Positions 42,095-49,893 of a DNA stretch of 64,000 nucleotides are shown one piece after another. Source of the stretch: Ferrimonas pelagia. GTDB lineage: Bacteria > Pseudomonadota > Gammaproteobacteria > Enterobacterales > Shewanellaceae. The notes beneath the pieces are model-generated. The model had not been told where the DNA came from. It saw nothing but the letters and a program-made list of their open reading frames with translations, and made no database searches. Each line of letters starts with the position of its first letter. Positions within the stretch are counted from its first letter, which is position 1. The translations under genes and the position numbers were made by a program. The stretch lies in the NCBI RefSeq assembly GCF_039543565.1, contig NZ_BAABJZ010000098.1, positions 34,293 to 98,292 on the forward strand. Direction: 5' to 3'.

Positions 42095-44296
42095 ATGGTT
42101 TCCGTTCGTCATATTCACTTCGGGGATCCGACCCAGGCGCTCAGTCAATGGTTGGATACCCTGGCCCTGCCCCATGCACAAAGGCAAGCATTGGCGGCGA
42201 CCTATCAGTTTTGCCAGGATCTGCCCAGCGACGACCGTACGCTGCATGAGGCGCGACTGCTGCGCGCCCGTGAGATGGTGGAGATCTTGCTGCCGCTGAA
42301 TATGGATCTGGAAACTCTGCGCGCCAGCGTGCTCTACACCTTTCTGGAGTGCGGTTTGCTGACGGCTGAGCAGCTGGAGGAGAGCGAGGGGGCGGCGATG
42401 TCGACCCTGGTGCATTCGGTTGAGGTGATGGATGCGATCCGCACCCTGCGCAGCCAACGGGCGCCGGGTGAGTCTCAGGTGGATAACCTGCGGCGCATGC
42501 TGCTGGCGATGGTGGAAGATGTGCGGGCGGTGGTGATCAAGCTGGCCGAAGCCGTGGTGTTGCTGCGCGAGGTGAAGAACGCCGACGAGGAGACCCGGGT
42601 GATACTAGCCCGGGAGGTGCGCGATATCTACGCGCCGCTGGCCAACCGATTGGGGATCGGCCAGCTCAAGTGGGAGCTGGAGGATCTGGCGTTTCGTTAT
42701 CTGCATCCGCAAACCTACAAAGAGATCGCCCGCTGGCTGGACGGCAAGCGGATCGATCGGGAAAGCTACATCGATAACTTTGTCAGCGGCTTGCAGGCCG
42801 ATCTGGATGAGCAGGGCATTCGGGCCGAAGTGTACGGCCGGCCTAAGCATATCTACAGTATCTGGCGCAAAATGCAGAAGAAGGATCTGACCTTCGACGA
42901 GCTGTTTGATGTGCGCGCGGTGCGGATCATCGCTGAGCGGCTGCAGGATTGCTATGGCGCCCTCGGTGCGGTCCACACCCAGTGGCGCCACCTGCCAAAA
43001 GAGTTTGACGATTACGTTGCCACGCCCAAACCCAATGGCTACCAGTCGATCCACACCGTGGTGATGGGGCCTCATGGCAAAACCGTTGAGATCCAGATCC
43101 GTACCCGGCAGATGCACGAGGATGCGGAGCTGGGGGTGGCGGCGCATTGGAAATACAAAGAGGGCACCGGCGGTAAAGCCGGGGGCTTCGAGGAGAAGAT
43201 CAACTGGCTGCGGAAGATCTTGGCCTGGCAGGAAGACGTGGTCGAGTCGGGCAACCTGGTGGAGGAGATCCGCTCCCAGGTGTTTGAGGATCGGGTGTAC
43301 GTCTTTACCCCGCGGGGGGATGTGATCGATCTGCCCGCCGGCTCGACTGTGTTGGATTTTGCCTATTACATCCACTCGCAAGTGGGGCATCGCTGCATTG
43401 GCGCCAAGATCGACGGTCGCATTGTGCCCTTTACCACCCATGTTGAGACGGGACAGCGGGTGGAGATCCTCACCAGCAAAGAGCCTAACCCCAAGCGGGA
43501 TTGGCTTAACCCCAACGCCGGTTTTATTCACACCAGCCGCGCCCGCGCCAAGATCCAGACCTGGTTTAAGTCGCAGGACAAGGATAAGAATGCCGCGGCT
43601 GGGCGTGACATGCTCGAAGCCGAGCTGGCCAAGGTCGGCATGAAACTCAGCGATGCCAAAAACGCCCATGAGCGCTTTAACCTGCACACCTGTGAGGATC
43701 TGCTGGCGGCGATCGGTGGCGGCGATGTACGCCTGACTCAGGTGATCAATCATCTGCAAAGCCGCCAGTCCCGCGAGGAGTTTGATGAAGAGCAGGCGGT
43801 GGAAGAGCTGTTGGCCAAGCCGGCGATGCACAAGCCGCGGGACAAAAACAAAGGACATATTGAGATCAATGGCGTAGGTAACCTGCTCAGCCATATTGCC
43901 AACTGTTGTCAGCCATTACCTGGTGACGCCATCCATGGCTACATCACCCAGGGCAAAGGGGTGTCGGTGCACCGTGAAGGGTGTGATCAGCTGGCCCATC
44001 TGCTCCAGCGCAATCCGGAGCGTGGCGTCGACGTGGTCTGGGGCGAAACCTACTCCGGTGGCTATAACGTCACGGTGCGGGTGGTGGCCAGTGATCGCTC
44101 CGGCTTATTGCGCGACATCACCACGGTGCTGGCCAATGAGAAAAGCAATGTGTTGGAGATGCGCAGCAACTCGGATGTGAAACAGCAGACCGCCACCATC
44201 GAGCTGAAGATGGAGCTGTATAACATGGAATCCCTTAGCCGGATCTTGGCTCGCCTTGATCAGCTCGGCGGTGTCATTGAAGCGCGGAGGGTTTAG
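42095..44296 (+). CDS. relA: RelA, ribosome-associated (p)ppGpp synthetase
   Basis: 733 residues, start after AGAGGAGGATCG. The N-terminal HD-like hydrolase domain lacks the His-Asp pair in LAMVEDVRAVVIKLAE, as usual for monofunctional RelA. The synthetase has RPKHIYSIWRKMQKK, LFDVRAVRI and YVATPKPNGYQSIH. TGS (VYVFTPRGDVIDLPAGSTVLDFAY) and the C-terminal ACT domain (RVVASDRSGLLRDITTVLANEKSNVLEM) follow. It senses uncharged tRNA on stalled ribosomes. mazG begins two bases after the stop. Confidence 0.97.
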   Translation: MVSVRHIHFGDPTQALSQWLDTLALPHAQRQALAATYQFCQDLPSDDRTLHEARLLRAREMVEILLPLNMDLETLRASVLYTFLECGLLTAEQLEESEGAAMSTLVHSVEVMDAIRTLRSQRAPGESQVDNLRRMLLAMVEDVRAVVIKLAEAVVLLREVKNADEETRVILAREVRDIYAPLANRLGIGQLKWELEDLAFRYLHPQTYKEIARWLDGKRIDRESYIDNFVSGLQADLDEQGIRAEVYGRPKHIYSIWRKMQKKDLTFDELFDVRAVRIIAERLQDCYGALGAVHTQWRHLPKEFDDYVATPKPNGYQSIHTVVMGPHGKTVEIQIRTRQMHEDAELGVAAHWKYKEGTGGKAGGFEEKINWLRKILAWQEDVVESGNLVEEIRSQVFEDRVYVFTPRGDVIDLPAGSTVLDFAYYIHSQVGHRCIGAKIDGRIVPFTTHVETGQRVEILTSKEPNPKRDWLNPNAGFIHTSRARAKIQTWFKSQDKDKNAAAGRDMLEAELAKVGMKLSDAKNAHERFNLHTCEDLLAAIGGGDVRLTQVINHLQSRQSREEFDEEQAVEELLAKPAMHKPRDKNKGHIEINGVGNLLSHIANCCQPLPGDAIHGYITQGKGVSVHREGCDQLAHLLQRNPERGVDVVWGETYSGGYNVTVRVVASDRSGLLRDITTVLANEKSNVLEMRSNSDVKQQTATIELKMELYNMESLSRILARLDQLGGVIEARRV

Positions 44297-44297
44297 G

Positions 44298-45107
44298 GTG
44301 TCAGCGTCGTTGCCAGCACAACCGCTTGAGCGTCTGCTTGCCATTATGGCCCGGCTGCGGGATCCCAAGGATGGCTGTCCCTGGGATCGGCAGCAGACCT
44401 ACGCCACCATTGTGCCCCATACCTTGGAGGAGGCGTATGAAGTGGCGGACGCCATCGAGCGGGGGGATTGGGACGGGCTGCCGGATGAATTGGGCGATCT
44501 GCTCTATCAGGTGGTGTTTTATGCCCGCCTGGGCGAGGAGGAGGGGCGATTCGATTTTCATCAGATCGCCGCGCGGATCTGCGCCAAGCTTGAGCGGCGT
44601 CACCCACAGCTGTTTGCCGACGAGGTGAGCCGTGCGAGCACGGCGCAGAGCGGCCACTGGGAGGCAACCAAGGCGCAGGAGCGGGCGGCCAAGGATCTGC
44701 ACAGCGCATTGGATGATCTGCCGCTGGCGCTGCCGGCGTTGTCGCGCAGCGCCAAGATCCAGAAACGGGTCGCGGCCGTGGGGTTTGACTGGGACAGTCT
44801 GGGCCCGGTGGCGGCTAAGGTGACGGAGGAGTTGGATGAGGTCATGGTGGAGGCGCTGGCTGCCGATCCGGATCACAAACGGGTGGAAGAGGAGTTGGGG
44901 GATCTGCTGTTTGCGGTGACCAACCTGGCCCGCCACCTGAAAGTCGATCCGGAACAGGCCTTACGCCGAGCAAATTATAAGTTTGAACAACGTTTTAGGG
45001 GTGTGGAGCAACTTTGTTGTCAACATGAGATCCCGGTCAACCAAGCAGGGCTTGAGCAGTTGGAAGCCTTTTGGCAGGATGTAAAGTTGCAAGAAAAGGA
45101 CAGTTGA
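44298..45107 (+). CDS. mazG: MazG nucleoside triphosphate pyrophosphohydrolase
   Basis: 269 residues from GTG 44298, just after relA; the frame back to 44256 lies in relA. Two MazG repeats are visible: LRDPKDGCPWDRQQTYATIVPHTLEEAYEVADAIE with ELGDLLYQVVF, and the C-terminal VTEELDEVMVEAL with EELGDLLFAVTNLARHL. The ExxE and ExxD metal ligands are intact. In E. coli it lowers ppGpp and cleans non-canonical NTPs; the relA-mazG link is conserved. Confidence 0.96.
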   Translation: MSASLPAQPLERLLAIMARLRDPKDGCPWDRQQTYATIVPHTLEEAYEVADAIERGDWDGLPDELGDLLYQVVFYARLGEEEGRFDFHQIAARICAKLERRHPQLFADEVSRASTAQSGHWEATKAQERAAKDLHSALDDLPLALPALSRSAKIQKRVAAVGFDWDSLGPVAAKVTEELDEVMVEALAADPDHKRVEEELGDLLFAVTNLARHLKVDPEQALRRANYKFEQRFRGVEQLCCQHEIPVNQAGLEQLEAFWQDVKLQEKDS

Positions 45108-45122
45108 ATCGGATTTCTTAGA

Positions 45123-45151
45123 TTGTTCCAACGGAGCGGCTTTGTTAGAAT
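45123..45151 (+). promoter_or_regulatory. Candidate sigma-70 promoter of pyrG
   Basis: TTGTTC (45123-45128), 17-base spacer, TAGAAT (45146-45151), 87 bases before the pyrG ATG. Fits the 131-base mazG-pyrG gap. Confidence 0.5.
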
Positions 45152-45238
45152 GTGCTCCCGTCCTATTTAGTCGCCAATTTGTCCGTTTTAGACGATAATT
45201 TCAGCGCGATTAAAACCCCAAAAACTCTCAGGTTCAGC

Positions 45239-46876
45239 ATGACTACTAACTATATCTTCGTTACGGGCGGGGTGGTTTCCTCGTTGGGTAAAGGTATTGC
45301 CGCCGCTTCCGTGGCCGCATTGCTCGAGGCCCGCGGCCTCAACGTCACCATGATGAAATTGGATCCCTACATCAACTTGGATCCAGGCACCATGAGCCCG
45401 ACTCAGCACGGTGAAGTATTCGTAACCGAAGACGGTGCCGAAACCGATCTGGACCTGGGCCACTATGAGCGCTTCATCCGCACTAAGATGAGCAAGCGCA
45501 ACAACTTCACCACGGGTCGTATCTACTCCGATGTTCTGCGTAAAGAGCGTCGTGGTGACTACCTGGGCGCCACCATTCAGGTGATCCCGCACATCACCAA
45601 CGCCATCAAAGAGCGTGTGCTGGCGGGTGCCGAAGGTCATGACGTGGCCATCGTCGAAGTGGGCGGTACCGTGGGCGACATCGAGTCCTTGCCGTTCCTG
45701 GAAGCCCTGCGTCAGTTGGCGGTTGAACTGGGCCGCGAACGCGCCATGTTCATGCACCTGACTCTGGTGCCTTACCTGGCCGCGGCCGGTGAAGTGAAGA
45801 CCAAACCCACTCAGCACTCTGTGAAAGAGCTGCTGTCCATCGGGATCCAGCCTGACGTGTTGGTGTGTCGCTCTGATCGCGCCATTCCGGCCAACGAGCG
45901 CAAGAAGATCGCCCTGTTCTGTAACGTGCAGGAACGTGCGGTGATCTCGATGAAAGACGTCGACAGCATCTACAAGATCCCCGCCCTGCTGAAATCTCAG
46001 GGTCTGGATGAAACCTTCGTGCAGCGTTTTGGCCTCAAGTGTGGCGAAGCGGATCTGGCCGAATGGGAAAACGTGATCTACCAAGAGGCCAACCCCACTG
46101 CGGAAGTCACTATTGGTATGGTCGGTAAATACGTGGAGCTGCCGGACGCGTACAAGTCCGTCAACGAAGCGCTCAAGCATGCGGGTCTGAAGAACCGTCT
46201 GCAGGTCAACATCAAGTACATCGACTCCCAGGACGTAGAAACCAAAGGCGCTGAAGCGCTGGAAGGGGTTGATGGTATTTTGGTGCCGGGTGGTTTCGGC
46301 GAGCGTGGCGTGGAAGGCAAGATCCAAGCCGCCCGTTATGCCCGTGAGAACAACCTGCCTTACTTCGGGATCTGCTTAGGCATGCAGGTCGCGTTGATTG
46401 AGTTCGGTCGTAACGTCGCGGGTCTGAAAGGCGCGCACTCTTCCGAGTTTGATAAGACCGCTGAGCACCAGCTGGTGGGTTTGATCACCGAATGGCTGGA
46501 CTCAGAAGGCAATGTGGAAGAGCGCACCGAGAGCTCCGATCTGGGCGGCACCATGCGTCTGGGCAGCCAGCTGTGTCACCTGGTCAAAGGCACCAAGGCA
46601 CACGCCCTGTACGGCAGCGACACCTGTGTCGAGCGCCACCGTCACCGCTATGAAGTGAACAACCACTACCGTGACACCTTGGAAAAGGCCGGTCTGGTGT
46701 TCTCTGGCCTGTCCGCTGACAAGAAGCTGGTTGAGATGATTGAGATCCCAACCCACCCATTCTTCGTTGCGGGCCAGTTCCACCCGGAGTTCACTTCCAC
46801 CCCACGCGATGGTCACCCACTGTTCGAAGGCTTCATTAAAGCCGCTGGTGACTTTAACAAGGGTGAGTTGAAGTAA
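45239..46876 (+). CDS. pyrG: CTP synthase
   Basis: 545 residues from ATG 45239 (MTTNYIFVTGGVVSSLGKG), identical in length to E. coli. The N-terminal amidoligase binds UTP and ATP (SSLGKGIAAAS, KLDPYINLDPGTMSP); the C-terminal glutaminase has the nucleophile Cys in GICLGMQVALIE and His-Glu in AGQFHPEF. Converts UTP to CTP. Followed by a terminator, then eno. Confidence 0.99.
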   Translation: MTTNYIFVTGGVVSSLGKGIAAASVAALLEARGLNVTMMKLDPYINLDPGTMSPTQHGEVFVTEDGAETDLDLGHYERFIRTKMSKRNNFTTGRIYSDVLRKERRGDYLGATIQVIPHITNAIKERVLAGAEGHDVAIVEVGGTVGDIESLPFLEALRQLAVELGRERAMFMHLTLVPYLAAAGEVKTKPTQHSVKELLSIGIQPDVLVCRSDRAIPANERKKIALFCNVQERAVISMKDVDSIYKIPALLKSQGLDETFVQRFGLKCGEADLAEWENVIYQEANPTAEVTIGMVGKYVELPDAYKSVNEALKHAGLKNRLQVNIKYIDSQDVETKGAEALEGVDGILVPGGFGERGVEGKIQAARYARENNLPYFGICLGMQVALIEFGRNVAGLKGAHSSEFDKTAEHQLVGLITEWLDSEGNVEERTESSDLGGTMRLGSQLCHLVKGTKAHALYGSDTCVERHRHRYEVNNHYRDTLEKAGLVFSGLSADKKLVEMIEIPTHPFFVAGQFHPEFTSTPRDGHPLFEGFIKAAGDFNKGELK

Positions 46877-46886
46877 TCGAATTCGG

Positions 46887-46919
46887 AAAGCCGGACCGTT
46901 GCTGGGTCCGGCTTTTTTA
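46887..46919 (+). terminator. Terminator between pyrG and eno
   Basis: Perfect 11-base stem AAAGCCGGACC (46887-46897) / GGTCCGGCTTT (46905-46915) with a run of T. Confidence 0.92.
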
Positions 46920-46946
46920 TGTTTATAAAAAACTGAGGAAATAATG

Positions 46947-48242
46947 ATGGCTAACATCGTAAAAGTACTGGGTCGCGAAGTCATGGACTCCCGCGGTAAC
47001 CCAACCGTTGAAGCTGAAGTTCACCTGGAAGGTGGTTTCGTTGGTATGGCGTGTGCTCCTTCTGGCGCATCCACCGGTACCCGCGAAGCGCTGGAACTGC
47101 GTGATGGCGACAAGGCTCGCTACCTGGGCAAAGGCGTACTGAAAGCGGTTGCTAACGTACGTGATCTGATCGCGCCAGCGCTGATCGGCCAAGACGCGCT
47201 GAACCAGAAGAACCTGGATCAGATCATGATCGATCTGGACGGCACCGAGAACAAAGACAAGCTGGGCGCCAACGCCATCTTGGCAGTTTCTCTGGCAGCG
47301 GCCAAAGCAGCGGCTGCGGCTAAAGGCATGCCTTTGTACGCTCACATCGCTGAGCTGAACGGCACCCCAGGCGTTTACTCCATGCCTCTGCCAATGATGA
47401 ACATCATCAACGGTGGTGAGCACGCGGACAACAACGTTGATATCCAAGAGTTCATGATCCAGCCAGTTTCTGCGCCTAACTTCCGTGAAGGTCTGCGCAT
47501 GGGCGCTGAGATCTTCCACGCGCTGAAGAAGGTTCTGTCCGCGAAAGGCCTGAACACTGCTGTTGGCGACGAAGGTGGCTTCGCTCCGGATCTGGCTTCT
47601 AACGCTGACGCGCTGGCCGTGATCAAAGAAGCGGTTGAAGCGGCTGGCTACGTGCTGGGCACCGACGTGACTCTGGCGATGGACTGTGCGGCTTCTGAGT
47701 TCTACAAAGAAGGCAAATACGTTCTGTCCGGTGAGAACAAGTCTTTCGACGCGAACGGTTTCTCCGACTACCTGGCGCAGCTGACCCAAGACTACCCAAT
47801 CATCTCTATCGAAGATGGCCTGGACGAGTCCGATTGGGACGGTTGGGCATACCAGACCCAGATCCTGGGTGACAAGATCCAGCTGGTCGGTGACGATCTG
47901 TTCGTAACCAACACCAAGATCCTGACCCGTGGTATCGAAAACAACATCGGTAACTCCATCCTGATCAAGTTCAACCAGATCGGCTCTCTGACCGAGACTC
48001 TGGAAGCGATCAAGATGGCCAAAGACGCGGGCTTCACTGCCGTGATCTCTCACCGCTCCGGTGAAACCGAAGACGCCACCATCGCCGATCTGGCGGTAGG
48101 TACTGCGGCTGGCCAGATCAAGACCGGCTCCCTGTGCCGCTCTGACCGTGTTGCTAAGTACAACCAGTTGCTGCGTATCGAAGAGCAGCTGGGCGAAAAA
48201 GCCCCTTACCGCGGCCGTGCCGAGGTAAAAGGCCAAGCGTAA
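46947..48242 (+). CDS. eno: Enolase
   Basis: 431 residues. Converts 2-phosphoglycerate to phosphoenolpyruvate; in enterobacteria it is also part of the RNA degradosome. ATG 46947 is chosen over 46944 for spacing to GAGGAA. Conserved DSRGNPTVEAEV, GANAILAVSLA, MPLPMMNIINGGEHADNNVDIQEFM, VGDEGGFAPD and SHRSGETEDATIADLAVG are intact. Codon use looks strongly biased, as expected for a highly expressed gene. Confidence 0.99.
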   Translation: MANIVKVLGREVMDSRGNPTVEAEVHLEGGFVGMACAPSGASTGTREALELRDGDKARYLGKGVLKAVANVRDLIAPALIGQDALNQKNLDQIMIDLDGTENKDKLGANAILAVSLAAAKAAAAAKGMPLYAHIAELNGTPGVYSMPLPMMNIINGGEHADNNVDIQEFMIQPVSAPNFREGLRMGAEIFHALKKVLSAKGLNTAVGDEGGFAPDLASNADALAVIKEAVEAAGYVLGTDVTLAMDCAASEFYKEGKYVLSGENKSFDANGFSDYLAQLTQDYPIISIEDGLDESDWDGWAYQTQILGDKIQLVGDDLFVTNTKILTRGIENNIGNSILIKFNQIGSLTETLEAIKMAKDAGFTAVISHRSGETEDATIADLAVGTAAGQIKTGSLCRSDRVAKYNQLLRIEEQLGEKAPYRGRAEVKGQA

Positions 48243-48261
48243 TTTTCGCTGAGCCTTGAAC

Positions 48262-48285
48262 AAGCCGCCTTCGGGCGGCTTTTTT
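48262..48285 (+). terminator. Terminator of eno
   Basis: AAGCCGCC (48262-48269), TTCG tetraloop, GGCGGCTT (48274-48281) and a T run. A very stable UUCG-capped stem. Confidence 0.93.
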
Positions 48286-48418
48286 GTGGGCACCGAGGTG
48301 TGATCTTGGCCAATACATTGGCCTTGGCGGATAACTATTTCGGCAAATGCCCCGCCTTTGGCTTTTCTTTTTTCGATGTATGCGCCAAGATCTCCCCAAT
48401 CCCAAATGAGGTGAAGGC

Positions 48419-48703
48419 ATGCGGATCATCCTGCTGGTATTAACTTTTTTGCTCTGCGTTATGCAGTACCGGCTTTGGCTGGGCGACAACAGCTTGAGCG
48501 AAGTCTCCCGGTTGCAGCAGCAGATCCTGCGCCAACAGGAAGGGAATGCTGAGTTGGTAGAGCGCAACGCTCTGCTGCGCAGTGAGATCGACGATCTACG
48601 GGTCGGGCTGGACGCGGTTGAAGAGCGCGCCCGTCATGAGCTGGGCATGGTGCGCCCGGACGAGCAATTTTATCGTGTGATCCGCCGCCCCTCACAATCT
48701 TAA
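48419..48703 (+). CDS. ftsB: FtsB divisome protein
   Basis: 94 residues. One N-terminal membrane segment (IILLVLTFLLCVMQYRLW), then a leucine-zipper-like coiled coil (SEVSRLQQQILRQQEGNAELVERNALLRSEIDDL) and the family tail EERARHELGMVRPDEQFYRVI. Works with FtsL and FtsQ in septum formation. The ftsB-ispD-ispF order matches E. coli; ispD begins 18 bases later. The 176-base gap after eno holds the eno terminator and AT-rich sequence in which I see no gene. Confidence 0.95.
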   Translation: MRIILLVLTFLLCVMQYRLWLGDNSLSEVSRLQQQILRQQEGNAELVERNALLRSEIDDLRVGLDAVEERARHELGMVRPDEQFYRVIRRPSQS

Positions 48704-48721
48704 CCTGATCTGGAGAGTTGC

Positions 48722-49405
48722 ATGCCGCTTGAGTCTCAAGCTGCCGTGATCGCGGTGGTGCCTGCCGCCGGTGTTGGTAAACGTATGGGGGGGCACATCC
48801 CCAAACAATATCTGCCCCTGCAAGGGCGCCCCATTCTGTCTCATACTCTGTCTCGCCTGTTGTGCCACCCGCGCATCGCTCGGGTGATCGTGGCGATCGG
48901 GCCGGAAGACGGCTATTTCGCCGATCTGCCAGAGGCGCAGGATCCTCGGCTGACCGTGGTAACCGGTGGGCAGGAGCGGGCGGACTCGGTACGCCTAGCG
49001 CTGGCTGAGATCCCGCAGCCGGATGCCTGGGCATTGGTACACGATGCGGCCCGGCCTTGCCTAACCGCTGGCGACATCGACCGTTTGCTGGCCGAGTGCG
49101 AGGCGCAGGGGGCGATCTTGGCGATGCCGGTGCGGGACACCATGAAGCGCGCCGATGATCAGCAGCGGATCGATCATACCGTTGAACGTGCGGCCTTATG
49201 GCACGCGTTAACGCCGCAGCTGTTTCCGGCGCAGGCGCTGCATCACGCGTTGTGCGAGGCCGAGCAAGCCGGTGCCGAGATCACCGATGAGGCCTCGGCG
49301 ATGGAGCGACAGGGCTGGCGGCCGAAACTGGTCAGTGGTCGGCCGGATAACATTAAAGTGACCCACCCAGACGATCTGCGTCTGGCGGAACTGTTTTTAG
49401 CTTGA
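48722..49405 (+). CDS. ispD: IspD, 4-diphosphocytidyl-2C-methyl-D-erythritol synthase
   Basis: 227 residues. The nucleotide-binding VVPAAGVGKRMGGHIPKQYLPLQGRPIL, the VTGGQERADSVRLAL segment and WALVHDAARPCL are all intact. Third step of the MEP isoprenoid pathway, using CTP. The next gene makes the following cyclase; ispD and ispF are separate here, not fused. Confidence 0.97.
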   Translation: MPLESQAAVIAVVPAAGVGKRMGGHIPKQYLPLQGRPILSHTLSRLLCHPRIARVIVAIGPEDGYFADLPEAQDPRLTVVTGGQERADSVRLALAEIPQPDAWALVHDAARPCLTAGDIDRLLAECEAQGAILAMPVRDTMKRADDQQRIDHTVERAALWHALTPQLFPAQALHHALCEAEQAGAEITDEASAMERQGWRPKLVSGRPDNIKVTHPDDLRLAELFLA

Positions 49406-49416
49406 AGGAAGCGGTA

Positions 49417-49893
49417 ATGATACGGATCGGACACGGTTTCGATGTACACAAATTTGGCGGCGTAGGCCCGGTGATCTTAGGCGGCGTGGCCGTTCCCTAT
49501 GAGCAGGGGCTGCTGGCCCATTCCGACGGGGATGTGGTGTTGCATGCCGTCAGTGACGCCCTACTCGGCGCCGTCGCCCTCGGGGATATCGGCCATCATT
49601 TCCCCGATACGGATCCCGCTTTTAAGGGCGCGGACAGCCGAGTGCTGTTGCGCCACTGCTTCGAGCAGGTCAAAGCCAAAGGCTACCGTCTGGGCAATCT
49701 GGATGTGACCATCATCGCCCAGGCACCGAAAATGGCACCTCACATCGAGGCGATGCGCCACAATCTGGCGGCGGATCTAGGGGCCGAGCTGGCCCAGATC
49801 AACGTCAAAGCCACCACCACCGAAAAGCTGGGTTTCACCGGCCGCAAAGAGGGGATCGCCACCGAAGCGGTGGTGTTACTGCAACATGACTGA
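49417..49893 (+). CDS. ispF: IspF, 2C-methyl-D-erythritol 2,4-cyclodiphosphate synthase
   Basis: 158 residues from ATG 49417 with GAAGGAAG upstream; an in-frame TTG at 49402 overlaps ispD. Metal-binding GHGFDVHKFG and HSDGDVVLHAVSDALLGA, IGHHFPDTDP and the C-terminal KATTTEKLGFTGRKEGIA are diagnostic. Its stop overlaps the truD start by eight bases, implying coupling. Confidence 0.97.
   Translation: MIRIGHGFDVHKFGGVGPVILGGVAVPYEQGLLAHSDGDVVLHAVSDALLGAVALGDIGHHFPDTDPAFKGADSRVLLRHCFEQVKAKGYRLGNLDVTIIAQAPKMAPHIEAMRHNLAADLGAELAQINVKATTTEKLGFTGRKEGIATEAVVLLQHD

Noticed and set aside
46923..48293. 456-codon minus-strand frame covering eno
   Set aside because: Antisense to enolase, caused by strong codon bias that removes antisense stops.
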